DNA from: a virus | Strand: one strand, 5' to 3' | Length of the DNA: 63,523 nucleotides | IMG/VR virus record: IMGVR_UViG_3300021170_000002 | Span: 1-63,523 of that record | Shown here: one piece after another, positions 15,744 through 24,900 of the stretch | How the letters are laid out: each line of letters begins with the position of its first letter | Numbering within the stretch: the first letter of the stretch is position 1 | Translations under genes and position numbers: made by a program | The notes under the pieces: model-generated | Told to the model about the DNA's origin: nothing | The model's input: only the letters and a program-made list of their open reading frames with translations | Database searches by the model: none

Positions 15744-16973
15744 GTGGCCGGCCTAACTCGAATCGCCGTCGAGCCGAAACTGGTTCTCTCCGCTGACCCC
15801 CTGGAAGCGGCCGACAGTCTTCAGCCGGGGAACTCTGGCGTGTCGCTCGAATACGCCAAGAACAAGGGGCTGTACTTCGTCAGCGGCAGCGAGATAAACG
15901 AGCAGATCCTCGGCATCGTCGGCAGCAACGCCGAGAGAACCGATGGCCGCATCCAGCGAAGTCTCCCCCGCTGCCATCCGCAGATGCCATTTCTGACCAT
16001 CGGCAGCATCAACGCGGTCGGGCACGGCAAACCGAGTATCGTCGGCGCGCTGGTCAACAAGGACTTCCAGCCGCCCCGGATGGCGGACAGTTTCGCGCTG
16101 TACCCCGAGTACCGCGTCGAGTGCGAGTTCGTGCAGCACGACTACCAGATGCTCGACGACTCGCAGATATACGTCCAGACCGATCGGACCTATGACCGGG
16201 GCGGCAACGAGATGACCGCCCTGTACGTCAACGAGTACGACCGCTTCATCACCGTCGATGAGAAGCACGACGCCAAGATCATCACGGCCACGCAGGGGCA
16301 ACTGAAGTTCGTCACCGGCAAAGGTCAGAAGGGCGGTGCATCGCCGCCTCATGGAGCGGCCTTCGCTGGCACGCCACGCATTCCCTTCCCTGAAACCATC
16401 CTGACGATCCTCTGGCATCAGGTGCCATACCGATACGTCGCGAGCCGTAACAGTTTCTTCAAGCGACTCGCCAACCACGTCAATCAGGCGTTCTGGGCCT
16501 TCGACAAGTACCAGTTCGACCCCGGCGAGTTACTGTACCTAGGCTTCAGCTACCGGCGCTGGACGCCGCCGTTTCCCAACTTCGACTTGAACCCGGCCCT
16601 CGGCCAGAATTCCCAGCGACTGGCGCTCGAAAAGTGGGTGGACGTGACCTTGACCTTCGCGGCCGTCACCACGCGCATCAACCCCGACCCGCCGCAGTTG
16701 CCCAACACCAACTGGATGCCGGTAGCAGCCGCCGGTCACAACCTGCTGCCGTGGTTCGGCCCACAGAACAGCGGCCTCGCTCCGGGTGCGAGGCCGTACT
16801 ATTACGTCTGTTCGTTCAATCCGGCTGCCGTGGATGACCCGAATTTCTGGGCACCGCTGTACGATAGCGCTTTGCTCCAGATGCTGTTCATGGACCCCGA
16901 CGTGGGCATCCTCGGACCTGGTGGCGTCGCACTCCCCAACCCAGCGCCCGTGAACCGTCTCCAGGGGCCATAG
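15744..16973 (+). CDS. Distal tail/hub-like protein
   Basis: 409 residues, GTG start three bases after the tape measure stop with GAGGAGGG upstream. Beta-rich and aromatic (LYLGFSYRRWTPPFPNFDLN, WAPLYDSALLQMLFMDPDVG). The gene after the tape measure usually encodes the distal tail or hub component; the sequence itself matches no family I can name. Confidence 0.5.
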   Translation: MAGLTRIAVEPKLVLSADPLEAADSLQPGNSGVSLEYAKNKGLYFVSGSEINEQILGIVGSNAERTDGRIQRSLPRCHPQMPFLTIGSINAVGHGKPSIVGALVNKDFQPPRMADSFALYPEYRVECEFVQHDYQMLDDSQIYVQTDRTYDRGGNEMTALYVNEYDRFITVDEKHDAKIITATQGQLKFVTGKGQKGGASPPHGAAFAGTPRIPFPETILTILWHQVPYRYVASRNSFFKRLANHVNQAFWAFDKYQFDPGELLYLGFSYRRWTPPFPNFDLNPALGQNSQRLALEKWVDVTLTFAAVTTRINPDPPQLPNTNWMPVAAAGHNLLPWFGPQNSGLAPGARPYYYVCSFNPAAVDDPNFWAPLYDSALLQMLFMDPDVGILGPGGVALPNPAPVNRLQGP

Positions 16974-16999
16974 CGCACCGAAGGAAAGCGTAAAGGACA

Positions 17000-19900
17000 A
17001 TGTTCGACACTCACCCCTGGGTCAGACTCGGCGAAGGGATCTTCCCCGCCAACGTCACCGCCAAGGACAACTCCAATCCCCTTGGCGAGTGGCGCTACGC
17101 CTGGACGGAGGAAGCCTTCCTGCCGGCCACGGGGGTCTACTCCGCCGCCTCTCCAGCGCGTCAAGGTACTGTCACGATCAACTACGCCACGGAGTTGTCA
17201 GGGCAGGAGATCACCGTCCCTTCGCTGGTGTGGATGCGACTCAAGGGCAACGTCGGCCAGCAGCAGGTCTACGAGTTCGTGGCCTCTGCTTCGTCCGGCG
17301 CGACCACGATCATCGGCACGACGCTGTATCCGCCACAGACGCCCGCACAGATCACCACCAACGTCAACGACTACGCGCCGCCTTCCAACACCACCATCAT
17401 CCGCATCAGCACCGACGCACCGCGTACCATCACCGGCATCGCCACGGTTCCCGACCGCTTCACCATCTGGCCGAACTTCGGCACGTCCACCGTGACGTTC
17501 ACCGACGAGGACACGGCTTCGGGCGCACTCAACCGCATCCGCAATCCCGGCGGCGTACCGATCACCCTCGATCCCGATGACGCGGTGATCTACTGGGACG
17601 ATCCCACGACGGGCCGGCAGCGCCTGATCAGCACGACGACCACCATCGAGCGGCCGACCTACCCGGCACAACTGACGACCAACACGAATAACCTCCCCGT
17701 GACGGCGCAGACGACCAGCACGGACCTCGACCTGTCCACGGACCTGACGCTCACGGGCTTCAAGAATCCCACCCGCCCGCCCACCAAACCGCACACCCTG
17801 CGGAACATTTCCACGAGCAACCTGACGCTGAGCAGCCGCAGCGGCTCGAGCGACGTCCCCTTCGAGATACCAGGCGACGACCCGACCACTTCATCGCTGC
17901 GACTGATGCCCGGCGAGCAGTTGACCACGACGCTCGACAAGGCCACCAGCCGCGAACGGATGCTGCACACGACGGGGCGCATCGCGAGGCCGCAGAACCT
18001 CACCATCTCCACCGATCAGAACCCCGTGCCGCGCAAGCCGGGGCGCGAGATGATCCGCTTCGCCACGACGGGGACGCCCAACCTGCGGAGCATGAAGGCC
18101 GGCCTCAACGGCGAGCCGGTCTTCATGGTCAACCAGGGACCGGGCAAGCCCGTCCTGCGGAACAACGACGGTCTGGCCGCCATCGGCGAGGCATTCGCCA
18201 CCTCGACGGGCGCGGACTGGAACATGGACATAGGGAAGATCGTCAAGTTGGTCTACGACGCCACGACGGCGGCGTGGCTGGCGCAGATCCCCGATCCCAG
18301 CACGCAGAACGTCGGCGGCTCCAAGTCCACGTTCGACACGGTGGCCTACGACAACACGACAGGGCTTTCGGTCAGTCTGAGCGGCACGACGGCCACGGTG
18401 GTCGCCCTGCCCGCGACGGCGAGCCAGGAAGGCGTGGTCAGCACGACGACGCAGACGTTCGCGGGCAACAAGACGTTCAACAATGGTCCGATCTTCTCGG
18501 GGTCCGGTTCGGGAACTGGCGTCGATCTGCGCTGGGTCGATGGAACTAGCCCTCTCGTCACGGGGAACCCGAAGTGCTGGCAGCAGCAGTTCTTCGACGG
18601 TAGTACGCACGTCGCGACAACCGAGATCAGTTACGACGAGACGAACAAGATCACTCGCTTCCTTCTGGAACCTCCAACGACGGCATCCTGGGTGGCACGA
18701 TACTGTGTATCGAACGCTTCGGGGGCGGTGTACGAAGGTGCGACCGGAACCGGCGGCGGCGGCGACACGGTCACAGGCGGCATCATCACGACGCTCGGAA
18801 CCGCTCCCGCCGCCGCCCTCGTCGTCGGCACGACGGCGGTTTCCGGCGCGGCCCTCAACCGCCTGCTCTACACCGACGGCTCGACGCTCCAATCCATCGC
18901 CGCGCCGACCAGCGGCCAGACCCTCATCGGCGGCTCGACGCCAGCCTTCCAGACCATCAGCGGCTCCGGCGCGACGATCACCATGAGCGCGGCCGGCGTC
19001 ATCACCATCAGCGCCATCGCCAACGCCAGCCTCGCCAACTCCTCCATCACCATCGGCGGAACGGTGACGGCGCTCGGTGGCTCGGTGCTGGGCAACGTCA
19101 CCAACGACGTGCAGACGAAGGCCAGCATCGTACCGAACACCGCGCCGGCGGCCGGGAAGATCCTCGTTGGTAACGCGGGAGGCACCGCCTACGCGCCCGT
19201 GGCCGTCAGCGGCTCCGGCGGCACGGTTACGCTCGGAAGCACCGGCGTCGTCACCCTGTCGGCCATCGCCAACGCGAGCCTCTCGAATTCCTCCGTGACC
19301 GTGACGGCCGGCACGGCGCTGACGGGCGGCGGCTCTGTCGCGCTGGGCAGCAGCATCACGCTGAATTTCTCGCCATCGGCCGACGTCACCTTCAACACGC
19401 ATAAGATCACCAGTTTGGCGACCGGCACCGCCGACACGGACGCGGTGAACGTCGGTCAGATGAACCTGGCGCTCGCTGCGCTCGCGCCCAAGAACGACGC
19501 GAAGGCAGCGACGGTCGCGCCGCTTGCGGCTTACACCTACGCCAACGGCTCGTCGGGCGTCGGTGCGACGATCACGCTGACCGTGGCGGCGGTCCTCGTC
19601 CTCGACGGCTATACCCCCGCGCTCAACGACCGCTTGCTCATCAAGAACGAAACGGGCGGCAACGCGCCGTACAACGGGTTGTACTACCTGAGTCAGGTTG
19701 GCGTGCTGGGCGTCACGCAGGCGGTCCTGACGCGCACCCTGGACTTCGATCAGCCCGGCGACGGAATCAATGGCGCATTGGTCGCGGTCCTCAACGGCAC
19801 GGTCAACGCGACGACGCTGTGGCTCTCCAGCGCGTCAGGCAGCATTACGTTTGGCACGACCAACATAACCTGGGTGCAGTTCACGGGCACCACCTATTCA

Positions 19901-20500
19901 GCCGACGAATCCACTCTTCACCTCGCCGGAACCACGTTCTCGATTTTAACGGCAGGCGTCAATACGTCTCAGATCGCCGCCGGGGCAGTCACCCTCGCCA
20001 AGATGGCGAACATGGCGACGTCCTCGCTCATCTACCGCAAGACGGCCGGCTCGGGCGCACCCGAGGTCAACACCCTCACCACCCTCAAAACCGACCTGGC
20101 GCTCACGTCCTCCGACGTTGGCCTCGGCAACGTCACCAACGACGTGCAGACCAAAGCCGCCATCGTCCCCAACACCGCTCCGGGGAGCGGGCAATTGCTC
20201 GTGGGCGGCACGCTGGGAGCCTACGTCGCGCGCACGCTCAACGGCGTCAACTGCTCCGCTCTCATCGACGCTTCCGGCAATTTCACGCTCTCGTTCGTGA
20301 CCAACGCCGCGCTGACGAACTCGTCCGTCACGGTCGATGGGCATACTCTGCCTCTGGGTGGCTCTCTCAACCTGTTGCCCAGCGCCCCACCGCCCGTCGC
20401 TGATCCGGCGAGAACCGACAGGCCCAGCAGCCTCGCCAACCTGCTCGCGAGTGGCTATCTTCCAACGGCGGCCCTCCATGCCGCGAGGGGATACCTTTAA
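17000..20500 (+). CDS. Large tail fibre protein
   Basis: 1166 residues, rich in Thr, Ser, Ala, Gly and Val. The N-terminus (THPWVRLGEGIFPANVTAKD) probably attaches to the tail tip. The C-terminal half contains repeated fibre modules: GNVTNDVQTKA[SA]IVPNTAP appears twice (near 19095 and 20130), and a block STLHLAGTTFSIL near 19910 recurs in the gene at 21186. Such repeats are typical of trimeric beta-structured fibres used in receptor recognition. Confidence 0.75.
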   Translation: MFDTHPWVRLGEGIFPANVTAKDNSNPLGEWRYAWTEEAFLPATGVYSAASPARQGTVTINYATELSGQEITVPSLVWMRLKGNVGQQQVYEFVASASSGATTIIGTTLYPPQTPAQITTNVNDYAPPSNTTIIRISTDAPRTITGIATVPDRFTIWPNFGTSTVTFTDEDTASGALNRIRNPGGVPITLDPDDAVIYWDDPTTGRQRLISTTTTIERPTYPAQLTTNTNNLPVTAQTTSTDLDLSTDLTLTGFKNPTRPPTKPHTLRNISTSNLTLSSRSGSSDVPFEIPGDDPTTSSLRLMPGEQLTTTLDKATSRERMLHTTGRIARPQNLTISTDQNPVPRKPGREMIRFATTGTPNLRSMKAGLNGEPVFMVNQGPGKPVLRNNDGLAAIGEAFATSTGADWNMDIGKIVKLVYDATTAAWLAQIPDPSTQNVGGSKSTFDTVAYDNTTGLSVSLSGTTATVVALPATASQEGVVSTTTQTFAGNKTFNNGPIFSGSGSGTGVDLRWVDGTSPLVTGNPKCWQQQFFDGSTHVATTEISYDETNKITRFLLEPPTTASWVARYCVSNASGAVYEGATGTGGGGDTVTGGIITTLGTAPAAALVVGTTAVSGAALNRLLYTDGSTLQSIAAPTSGQTLIGGSTPAFQTISGSGATITMSAAGVITISAIANASLANSSITIGGTVTALGGSVLGNVTNDVQTKASIVPNTAPAAGKILVGNAGGTAYAPVAVSGSGGTVTLGSTGVVTLSAIANASLSNSSVTVTAGTALTGGGSVALGSSITLNFSPSADVTFNTHKITSLATGTADTDAVNVGQMNLALAALAPKNDAKAATVAPLAAYTYANGSSGVGATITLTVAAVLVLDGYTPALNDRLLIKNETGGNAPYNGLYYLSQVGVLGVTQAVLTRTLDFDQPGDGINGALVAVLNGTVNATTLWLSSASGSITFGTTNITWVQFTGTTYSADESTLHLAGTTFSILTAGVNTSQIAAGAVTLAKMANMATSSLIYRKTAGSGAPEVNTLTTLKTDLALTSSDVGLGNVTNDVQTKAAIVPNTAPGSGQLLVGGTLGAYVARTLNGVNCSALIDASGNFTLSFVTNAALTNSSVTVDGHTLPLGGSLNLLPSAPPPVADPARTDRPSSLANLLASGYLPTAALHAARGYL

Positions 20501-21189
20501 TGTCCACGCAGCCCCAATTCGTGGCCTCCTATCGCAACACGTACACCCAGTACGTCAACGCCGGTGCCAAGGCGCAGGTCATCTGGCAGGCAGGATCGGC
20601 CGGTTCGCGCATCCACGCCATCCGCGCCACGCAGGACGACACAGGTACGGGCGTTCTCTCGCTCTACCGGGGTCGCATCCTCACCGATAACGCCCTGCCG
20701 TTCCCCAACGCACGAAGGCCGGTCGTCGGCAAGGCTCCCATCCTCGCCGCCACGAAGACGACCAACGACCACCTCGACCGCACCAACGGCTCGTTCGTGC
20801 AGGATGGTTGGGTCGCGGGGATGAACTGCGCCATCCTCGACTCGACGGACAACCCACAGAATCAGGTCATCGCGCACGTCACGACCGTCGTGGCGGCGAC
20901 GTTGACCTACACCGGCACTCCGCTGAACGCCACGGCCGCGACGATGGCGGCCTCGACCGTGCTGGCGCTGGTGAACCTGCTCGACGCGGCAACCCTCGTC
21001 GCCAGCGCGGGTACGTCCGGCGTGCCGGGAATGAACCTGTTCTCGACGACCAACGATCCCTCGCTCCTGGCGGCTCCCGATGGGTTCCTGATCCTTGGCC
21101 CCTACGAACTTCTGGTTGTCAACCTCGCCACGTTGCCTGCCGCCAATACGTCGGTGAACGTCACCGTGGACGGGGGGGAGTACGCTTGA
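20500..21189 (+). CDS. Tail structural protein, unknown
   Basis: 229 residues, beta-rich and Thr/Ala-rich (TVVAATLTYTGTPLNATAAT, GPYELLVVNLATLPAANTSV). The first base of its ATG is the last base of the fibre stop codon. It is probably part of the tail tip or fibre network; no family recognised. Confidence 0.55.
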   Translation: MSTQPQFVASYRNTYTQYVNAGAKAQVIWQAGSAGSRIHAIRATQDDTGTGVLSLYRGRILTDNALPFPNARRPVVGKAPILAATKTTNDHLDRTNGSFVQDGWVAGMNCAILDSTDNPQNQVIAHVTTVVAATLTYTGTPLNATAATMAASTVLALVNLLDAATLVASAGTSGVPGMNLFSTTNDPSLLAAPDGFLILGPYELLVVNLATLPAANTSVNVTVDGGEYA

Positions 21190-22292
21190 ACGACACGATC
21201 CTCTCTGACCTACCGCGCTGGAAGAACCTCCGGGGCGACGAATCGACGGTCCATCTGGCCGGTGAGACGTTCAGCGTCCTCGCCGCGCCGGCCGGGACGC
21301 TCACGGGGAACACGCTCGCCGCTGGCGTGACGGCGTCGAGCCTCACCAGTTTCGGCAACTCTCCTTCGTTCGTGACCCCCAACCTGGGGACTCCTTCGGC
21401 CGGAGTGCTGACCAACTGCACTGGCACGGCAGCGGGCCTGACCGCCGGCAACGTCACCACCAATGCCAACCTCACCGGCCCCGTCACCTCGGCCGGCAAC
21501 GCCACCACCATCGCCTACTTACCCGCCGGCATCATCCGAGGGCAGCGAGGTGGACTCGTCCTCTCCAACGACGGCGTGACGCCCAACACCATCCTCGACG
21601 TGGCCCTGGGTTGCTGCCGCGACTCGACGGATGCCTACTCACTGTACCTGTCGAGTGCCTGGACGAAGACGACGGCGACGTGGGCGAGCGGCACGGGCAA
21701 CGGCGGCCTCGACACGGGAACCATCGCGGCCTCGACGTGGTATCACGTCCACGTCGTCAGCAAGGCCGCTGGCGCGAATCCCGACGTGCTGTTCTCGCTC
21801 TCCGCGACCGCCCCGACCTTGCCCAGCACTTACACCCTCCGAAGGCGCATCGGTTCGTTCCTGACGGACGGCTCCTCCCACATTGTCGCCTTCGTTCAGC
21901 GGGGCAAGAAGTTCTTCTGGGCTTCCCCCGTCGCGGAGTTCACCCTGACCAACCCCGGTGTCGTGGCGCTGACCAAGACGCTCACCGGCATCCCGACAGG
22001 CGTGCGCTGCGAGGCGCTCCTGTCCGTCCAGGCGGGAGCATCGGTCAGTGCCGACAACCCTGGCGGCGTCTACCTGTCGGATCTGTCCACTACGGACGTG
22101 ACGCCCAGCGCATCCGTGTTTAGTTTCTACCAGTTCTCGGGTACGGCGGCCATCTTCCAACTGGGCGCTCAGTGCGTCGTCTGGACGAACACTAGCGCCC
22201 AGTTTCGCCTGCGTTGTCAGATCAGCACGGCGGGGACGGTGATTCGCGTGGCAACCGACGGGTGGTTCGATGACCTGGGCGACAACGACTAA
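21186..22292 (+). CDS. Second tail fibre / receptor-binding protein candidate
   Basis: 368 residues from a TTG that overlaps the previous stop; a longer in-frame reading upstream would overlap the preceding gene and is not supported. RGDESTVHLAGETFSVLAAP near residues 14-33 is homologous to a segment of the large fibre, followed by fibre-like repeats (LGTPSAGVLTNCTGTAAGLT). The C-terminal 240 residues are beta-rich and could be the receptor-binding head. Confidence 0.6.
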   Translation: MNDTILSDLPRWKNLRGDESTVHLAGETFSVLAAPAGTLTGNTLAAGVTASSLTSFGNSPSFVTPNLGTPSAGVLTNCTGTAAGLTAGNVTTNANLTGPVTSAGNATTIAYLPAGIIRGQRGGLVLSNDGVTPNTILDVALGCCRDSTDAYSLYLSSAWTKTTATWASGTGNGGLDTGTIAASTWYHVHVVSKAAGANPDVLFSLSATAPTLPSTYTLRRRIGSFLTDGSSHIVAFVQRGKKFFWASPVAEFTLTNPGVVALTKTLTGIPTGVRCEALLSVQAGASVSADNPGGVYLSDLSTTDVTPSASVFSFYQFSGTAAIFQLGAQCVVWTNTSAQFRLRCQISTAGTVIRVATDGWFDDLGDND

Positions 22293-22309
22293 CTACGAAA
22301 GGGCTTACG

Positions 22310-22837
22310 ATGACCGTGCAACTTCTTACTGACGTGGCCTTCAAGGAAGACGGCACGAGCAACGTCCTTCTGGGTCAGACGCTCGCCGATCGCGACGTCT
22401 GGCACTCCTTCGGCCTGTCGCAGGCCAACGCCAGCGACCCGGCGAAGCAGTCCGTCCAGGGACCGGGGACGTTCGACGTCTCATGCGTCGTCCACAATCA
22501 GGTCAAGCAGGGAGCGACCGCCTCGGTCGGACCTCCTGCCGCCGACACGGACTATCTCGCTTCCTCCGTGGCGCTGTTCTGCGATGGCGTCATGGTCGAA
22601 CACAGCCAGGTCGTCGGCTGCATCAGCAACCCCGACATGGTGGTCGCTCGTGGCATCAGCGTGCCGTGGCGCGTGCAGATCACCGACAGCGGAACCCACG
22701 TGTTCGAGGTGAAGGTCAAGTACGTGGTCGTCACGGCGGTACAGACGAACGTTCGTCCCGCCACGATCTATGACCGCGTCATCGTGGCGGGCAGCGAGTA
22801 CGGTGCTGACTGGCTGAGAGTAGACAAAGTGGCGTGA
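22310..22837 (+). CDS. Tail-region structural protein, unknown
   Basis: 175 residues, beta-rich with an immunoglobulin-like alternation (PWRVQITDSGTHVFEVKVKY near 118-137). Last gene of the rightward tail operon; a long inverted repeat follows. It could decorate fibres or bind sugars, but nothing in the sequence fixes its role. Confidence 0.55.
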   Translation: MTVQLLTDVAFKEDGTSNVLLGQTLADRDVWHSFGLSQANASDPAKQSVQGPGTFDVSCVVHNQVKQGATASVGPPAADTDYLASSVALFCDGVMVEHSQVVGCISNPDMVVARGISVPWRVQITDSGTHVFEVKVKYVVVTAVQTNVRPATIYDRVIVAGSEYGADWLRVDKVA

Positions 22838-22843
22838 CCGCGC

Positions 22844-22909
22844 CTCGTTCATTGGCTCTCACAGCCGCGCAGGATGGCCCCGAGCAGAGTGGTGAGAGCC
22901 AGGAACGAG
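22844..22909. terminator. Inverted repeat between converging genes
   Basis: CTCGTTC (22844-22850) and GGCTCTCAC (22854-22862) pair with GTGAGAGCC (22892-22900) and GAACGAG (22903-22909): 16 bp in two blocks around a 29-base gap. It lies where the rightward tail operon meets the leftward membrane genes and overlaps the small minus-strand gene. A bidirectional terminator is plausible, but there is no clear T-run. Confidence 0.45.
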
Positions 22910-22962
22910 ATCACGACCAGTACGCGCGACAGGACGAACCAAACGCCGGTCCAGAATTTCAC
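22849..22962 (-). CDS. 37-residue single-pass membrane protein
   Basis: GTG start overlapping the stop of the upstream minus-strand gene (GTGA). The sequence is KFWTGVWFVLSRVLVVISFL, then a hydrophobic ALTTLLGAILRG stretch, ending CESQ: one transmembrane helix with a short tail. The overlap indicates co-translation with the 142-residue protein. It could be a holin-like, spanin-like or superinfection-exclusion factor. Confidence 0.6.
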   Translation of the reverse strand: MKFWTGVWFVLSRVLVVISFLALTTLLGAILRGCESQ

Positions 22963-23387
22963 GTGACTCGCCCGATGAAGGTGCTGACCGCCTCGATGAC
23001 GCGATCGGCGGTCCAACCGTGGTAGTGCCCGACGACCAGCGCCGTCGCCACGTCCATGAGGCTCGTGACGTAGGGCACGACGCGACTCTTACTCGTCTTC
23101 AGCCAGGTCCGCAGCCCGCCGAGACGCTCGCTGAACTTCTGCCTCGCGAGGTAGGCACTCTCGATCGACCGCTTCCGCCCGACGAGGCTGATGACGGCGC
23201 TCTCGCGCTCCAGACGGCCGACGAGCGTTTCCTCCTGCCTGGGGTGCTTCTCGATACCCTTGGCGGCCTCGTCGCATTCGAGTCCAATGGTGACGAAGCG
23301 GTTCTCCAGGCGGCTTACGCGCCACTGGACGAGGCCGTGGAGGAGGGCCAGCAAGATGCGGATGAGGTAGTAGCAGACTGCGATCAT
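22959..23387 (-). CDS. Membrane-anchored helical protein
   Basis: 142 residues read leftward from the ATG at 23387, chosen because CGGAGA precedes it. Longer in-frame starts run antisense over the gene at 23541. An N-terminal hydrophobic helix (AVCYYLIRILLALLHGLVQW) is followed by a long charged helical region with coiled-coil character, then SLMDVATALVVGHYHGWTAD. No family recognised. One of few minus-strand genes, with a 37-residue membrane partner: candidate lysis or exclusion pair. Confidence 0.6.
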   Translation of the reverse strand: MIAVCYYLIRILLALLHGLVQWRVSRLENRFVTIGLECDEAAKGIEKHPRQEETLVGRLERESAVISLVGRKRSIESAYLARQKFSERLGGLRTWLKTSKSRVVPYVTSLMDVATALVVGHYHGWTADRVIEAVSTFIGRVT

Positions 23388-23487
23388 GGTCGTCTCCGAG
23401 AGGTGAAGAGTGGAGAGCGCACGGAAGTTGTACTGGTCGATGAGGACAGCGTCCAGTAGAATCCAGATTGCCTCTTCACTGTTCCGG

Positions 23488-23523
23488 CCTCTGGCGGTTT
23501 CACCCGGAGCCGCCAGGGGTTTT
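23488..23523 (+). terminator. Rightward intrinsic terminator
   Basis: A 10-bp stem (CCTCTGGCGG / CCGCCAGGGG, one G-U pair) around a 12-base loop is followed by TTTT. It would stop rightward read-through antisense to the minus-strand genes, upstream of the gene at 23541. Confidence 0.6.
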
Positions 23524-23540
23524 CCCCTGTCAGAACGACG

Positions 23541-24113
23541 ATGAGCGACTTCTTCGACGACCATCACCGAATCGCCGTCGCGCTCGAAAGCATCGCGGCG
23601 GACTTCCACAAACTCGTCGAACATGCGCTCGGAAGCATCACCGGCATCCGAGTAGAGCCGGGAACCCCAACCCCAAGAGGGCAGGCAATGGCAAAACCGA
23701 AAGTGAGCGTTCTGAAGATGGCGGCAGGCGCGGCAAAGGCAGCGCCTCCGAAGAAGATGGCGGCAGGTGCGGTGCCGGTTGATTTCGTTTTCGGCGACAA
23801 CCAGGACAGCACCTGCACGGTGTTCGCGACGAACAGCGCCGGGGACAAACTCTCGATCGACGGAGTCGCCACGCTCACCGTCAGCAGTTCTGATCCGCTC
23901 ACGGTCAGCGTCGATCCGCCGGTCGGGGCCACGTTCGTGATGCACGGGCTAAAACTGAGCGTGCCCGGCACGCCGGTCGAAATCACCGTCACGGCGACGT
24001 GGAATCCGCCGGCCACCGTTGGACCCTTCTCGTTTTCGCTGCCGGTGGACACGACCGCCGGGCCAGCCGGCGGGATCGTGGTGGTCCCTGGAACGCCGAC
24101 GACGCGGCCCTGA
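23541..24113 (+). CDS. Ig-like domain protein
   Basis: 190 residues. A helical N-terminus (HRIAVALESIAADFHKLVEH), a Lys/Ala-rich linker, then about 110 residues of beta structure with bacterial Ig-like character (FATNSAGDKLSIDGVATLTV, TPVEITVTATWNPPATVGPF). Probably a virion surface protein. It converges with the minus-strand HNH gene, with stops nearly touching. Confidence 0.6.
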   Translation: MSDFFDDHHRIAVALESIAADFHKLVEHALGSITGIRVEPGTPTPRGQAMAKPKVSVLKMAAGAAKAAPPKKMAAGAVPVDFVFGDNQDSTCTVFATNSAGDKLSIDGVATLTVSSSDPLTVSVDPPVGATFVMHGLKLSVPGTPVEITVTATWNPPATVGPFSFSLPVDTTAGPAGGIVVVPGTPTTRP

Positions 24114-24704
24114 TCAAACGACGTGCTTCCACGTCACGCCACGTACAACGTCTCTGACGGTTTCCGCATCTACTTCGAGACTTCTGGCGATGGCGTTCAT
24201 GCTCTCGCCAGAAGCGCGACGGCAGCGAATCTGATGGACTGATTCGCTGGTTAGTTTGCTGTTCGGCTTCTGCTCTCCCCGTGACTGGCGGCCCTTGGAG
24301 ACGCAGTCATCGTGGTTGTCCTGATCGGTGCCGACAAACAGATGTCCGGCATTGACGCAGGGAGGATTGTCGCAGCGATGGAGGACGAAGAGACCATCAG
24401 GGACGGGGCCGTTGGCGAGTTCCCAGGAGAGTCGATGAGCCAGAATCATGCCGCCACCTCTACCGCCTTTTCCAAGAACGCCATACCCAGCGTCATTGGT
24501 GGCTCCCGCCCAGAGGATGCAGCCAAGTGGAGTCTTGTTACCGAGTTGAGCGAAGAAGCGGTCAGCCAGCGGAGTACGCGGAAGAACTATGCAAGGCTTG
24601 GAGCAGAACAACCCCTTTCCGGCAGCGATCCGGCTCGGCTTCTGGTGGAACTCCCGGCCGCAGGTTCGACAGACGCAGTTGTTCGCGATAGACTGAGATG
24701 GCAT
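24114..24704 (-). CDS. HNH endonuclease (minus strand)
   Basis: 196 residues from the start at 24704, which has GGAGG upstream. Layout: zinc ribbon CRTCGREFHQKPSRI ... FCSKPC; then LGCILWAGATNDAGYGVL and AHRLSWELANGPVPDGLFVL-HRCDNPPCVNAGHLF with the HNH histidines; then a helix-turn-helix of the homing-endonuclease type (VHQIRCRRASGESMNAIARS). It has its own leftward promoter and hairpin and sits against transcription, a typical inserted selfish gene. Confidence 0.85.
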   Translation of the reverse strand: MPSQSIANNCVCRTCGREFHQKPSRIAAGKGLFCSKPCIVLPRTPLADRFFAQLGNKTPLGCILWAGATNDAGYGVLGKGGRGGGMILAHRLSWELANGPVPDGLFVLHRCDNPPCVNAGHLFVGTDQDNHDDCVSKGRQSRGEQKPNSKLTSESVHQIRCRRASGESMNAIARSLEVDAETVRDVVRGVTWKHVV

Positions 24705-24735
24705 TTCTGAGCCTCCAATCAAGGTTCAGGGTGCA

Positions 24736-24794
24736 GAGATGGACGTGCGGGTTACACGTCCATCTCATCGTACAACACGCCGGACAACCGGCAA
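24736..24794 (-). promoter_or_regulatory. Leftward promoter plus perfect 12-bp hairpin of the HNH gene
   Basis: Read on the minus strand: TTGCCG (24794-24789), 16-base spacer, TACGAT (24772-24767), then immediately GAGATGGACGTG / CACGTCCATCTC (arms 24766-24755 and 24747-24736) with a 7-base loop. Same order of elements as at the other HNH genes. Confidence 0.65.
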
Positions 24795-24837
24795 GAAGCA
24801 CCTGTCTGGAGTGGTGCGGGGCCGGCGGTCTGGGAGA

Positions 24838-24860
24838 GGGCCGGCCGGCCCGTTTTCTTT
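24838..24860 (+). terminator. Intrinsic terminator
   Basis: The palindrome GGGCCGGCCGGCCC (24838-24851) is followed by GTTTTCTTT. It separates the HNH leader region from the small membrane-protein cluster. Confidence 0.6.
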
Positions 24861-24900
24861 AGCGCACGAAGAAAGCGTAATGGCGGGTGAGGGTGAGGTG

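Noticed and set aside
17891-19402. 503-residue open frame on the minus strand
   Set aside because: It lies fully antisense to the tail fibre gene. Its Arg/Asp/Gly-rich composition is the complement of GC-rich codons, with no domain and no ribosome site.
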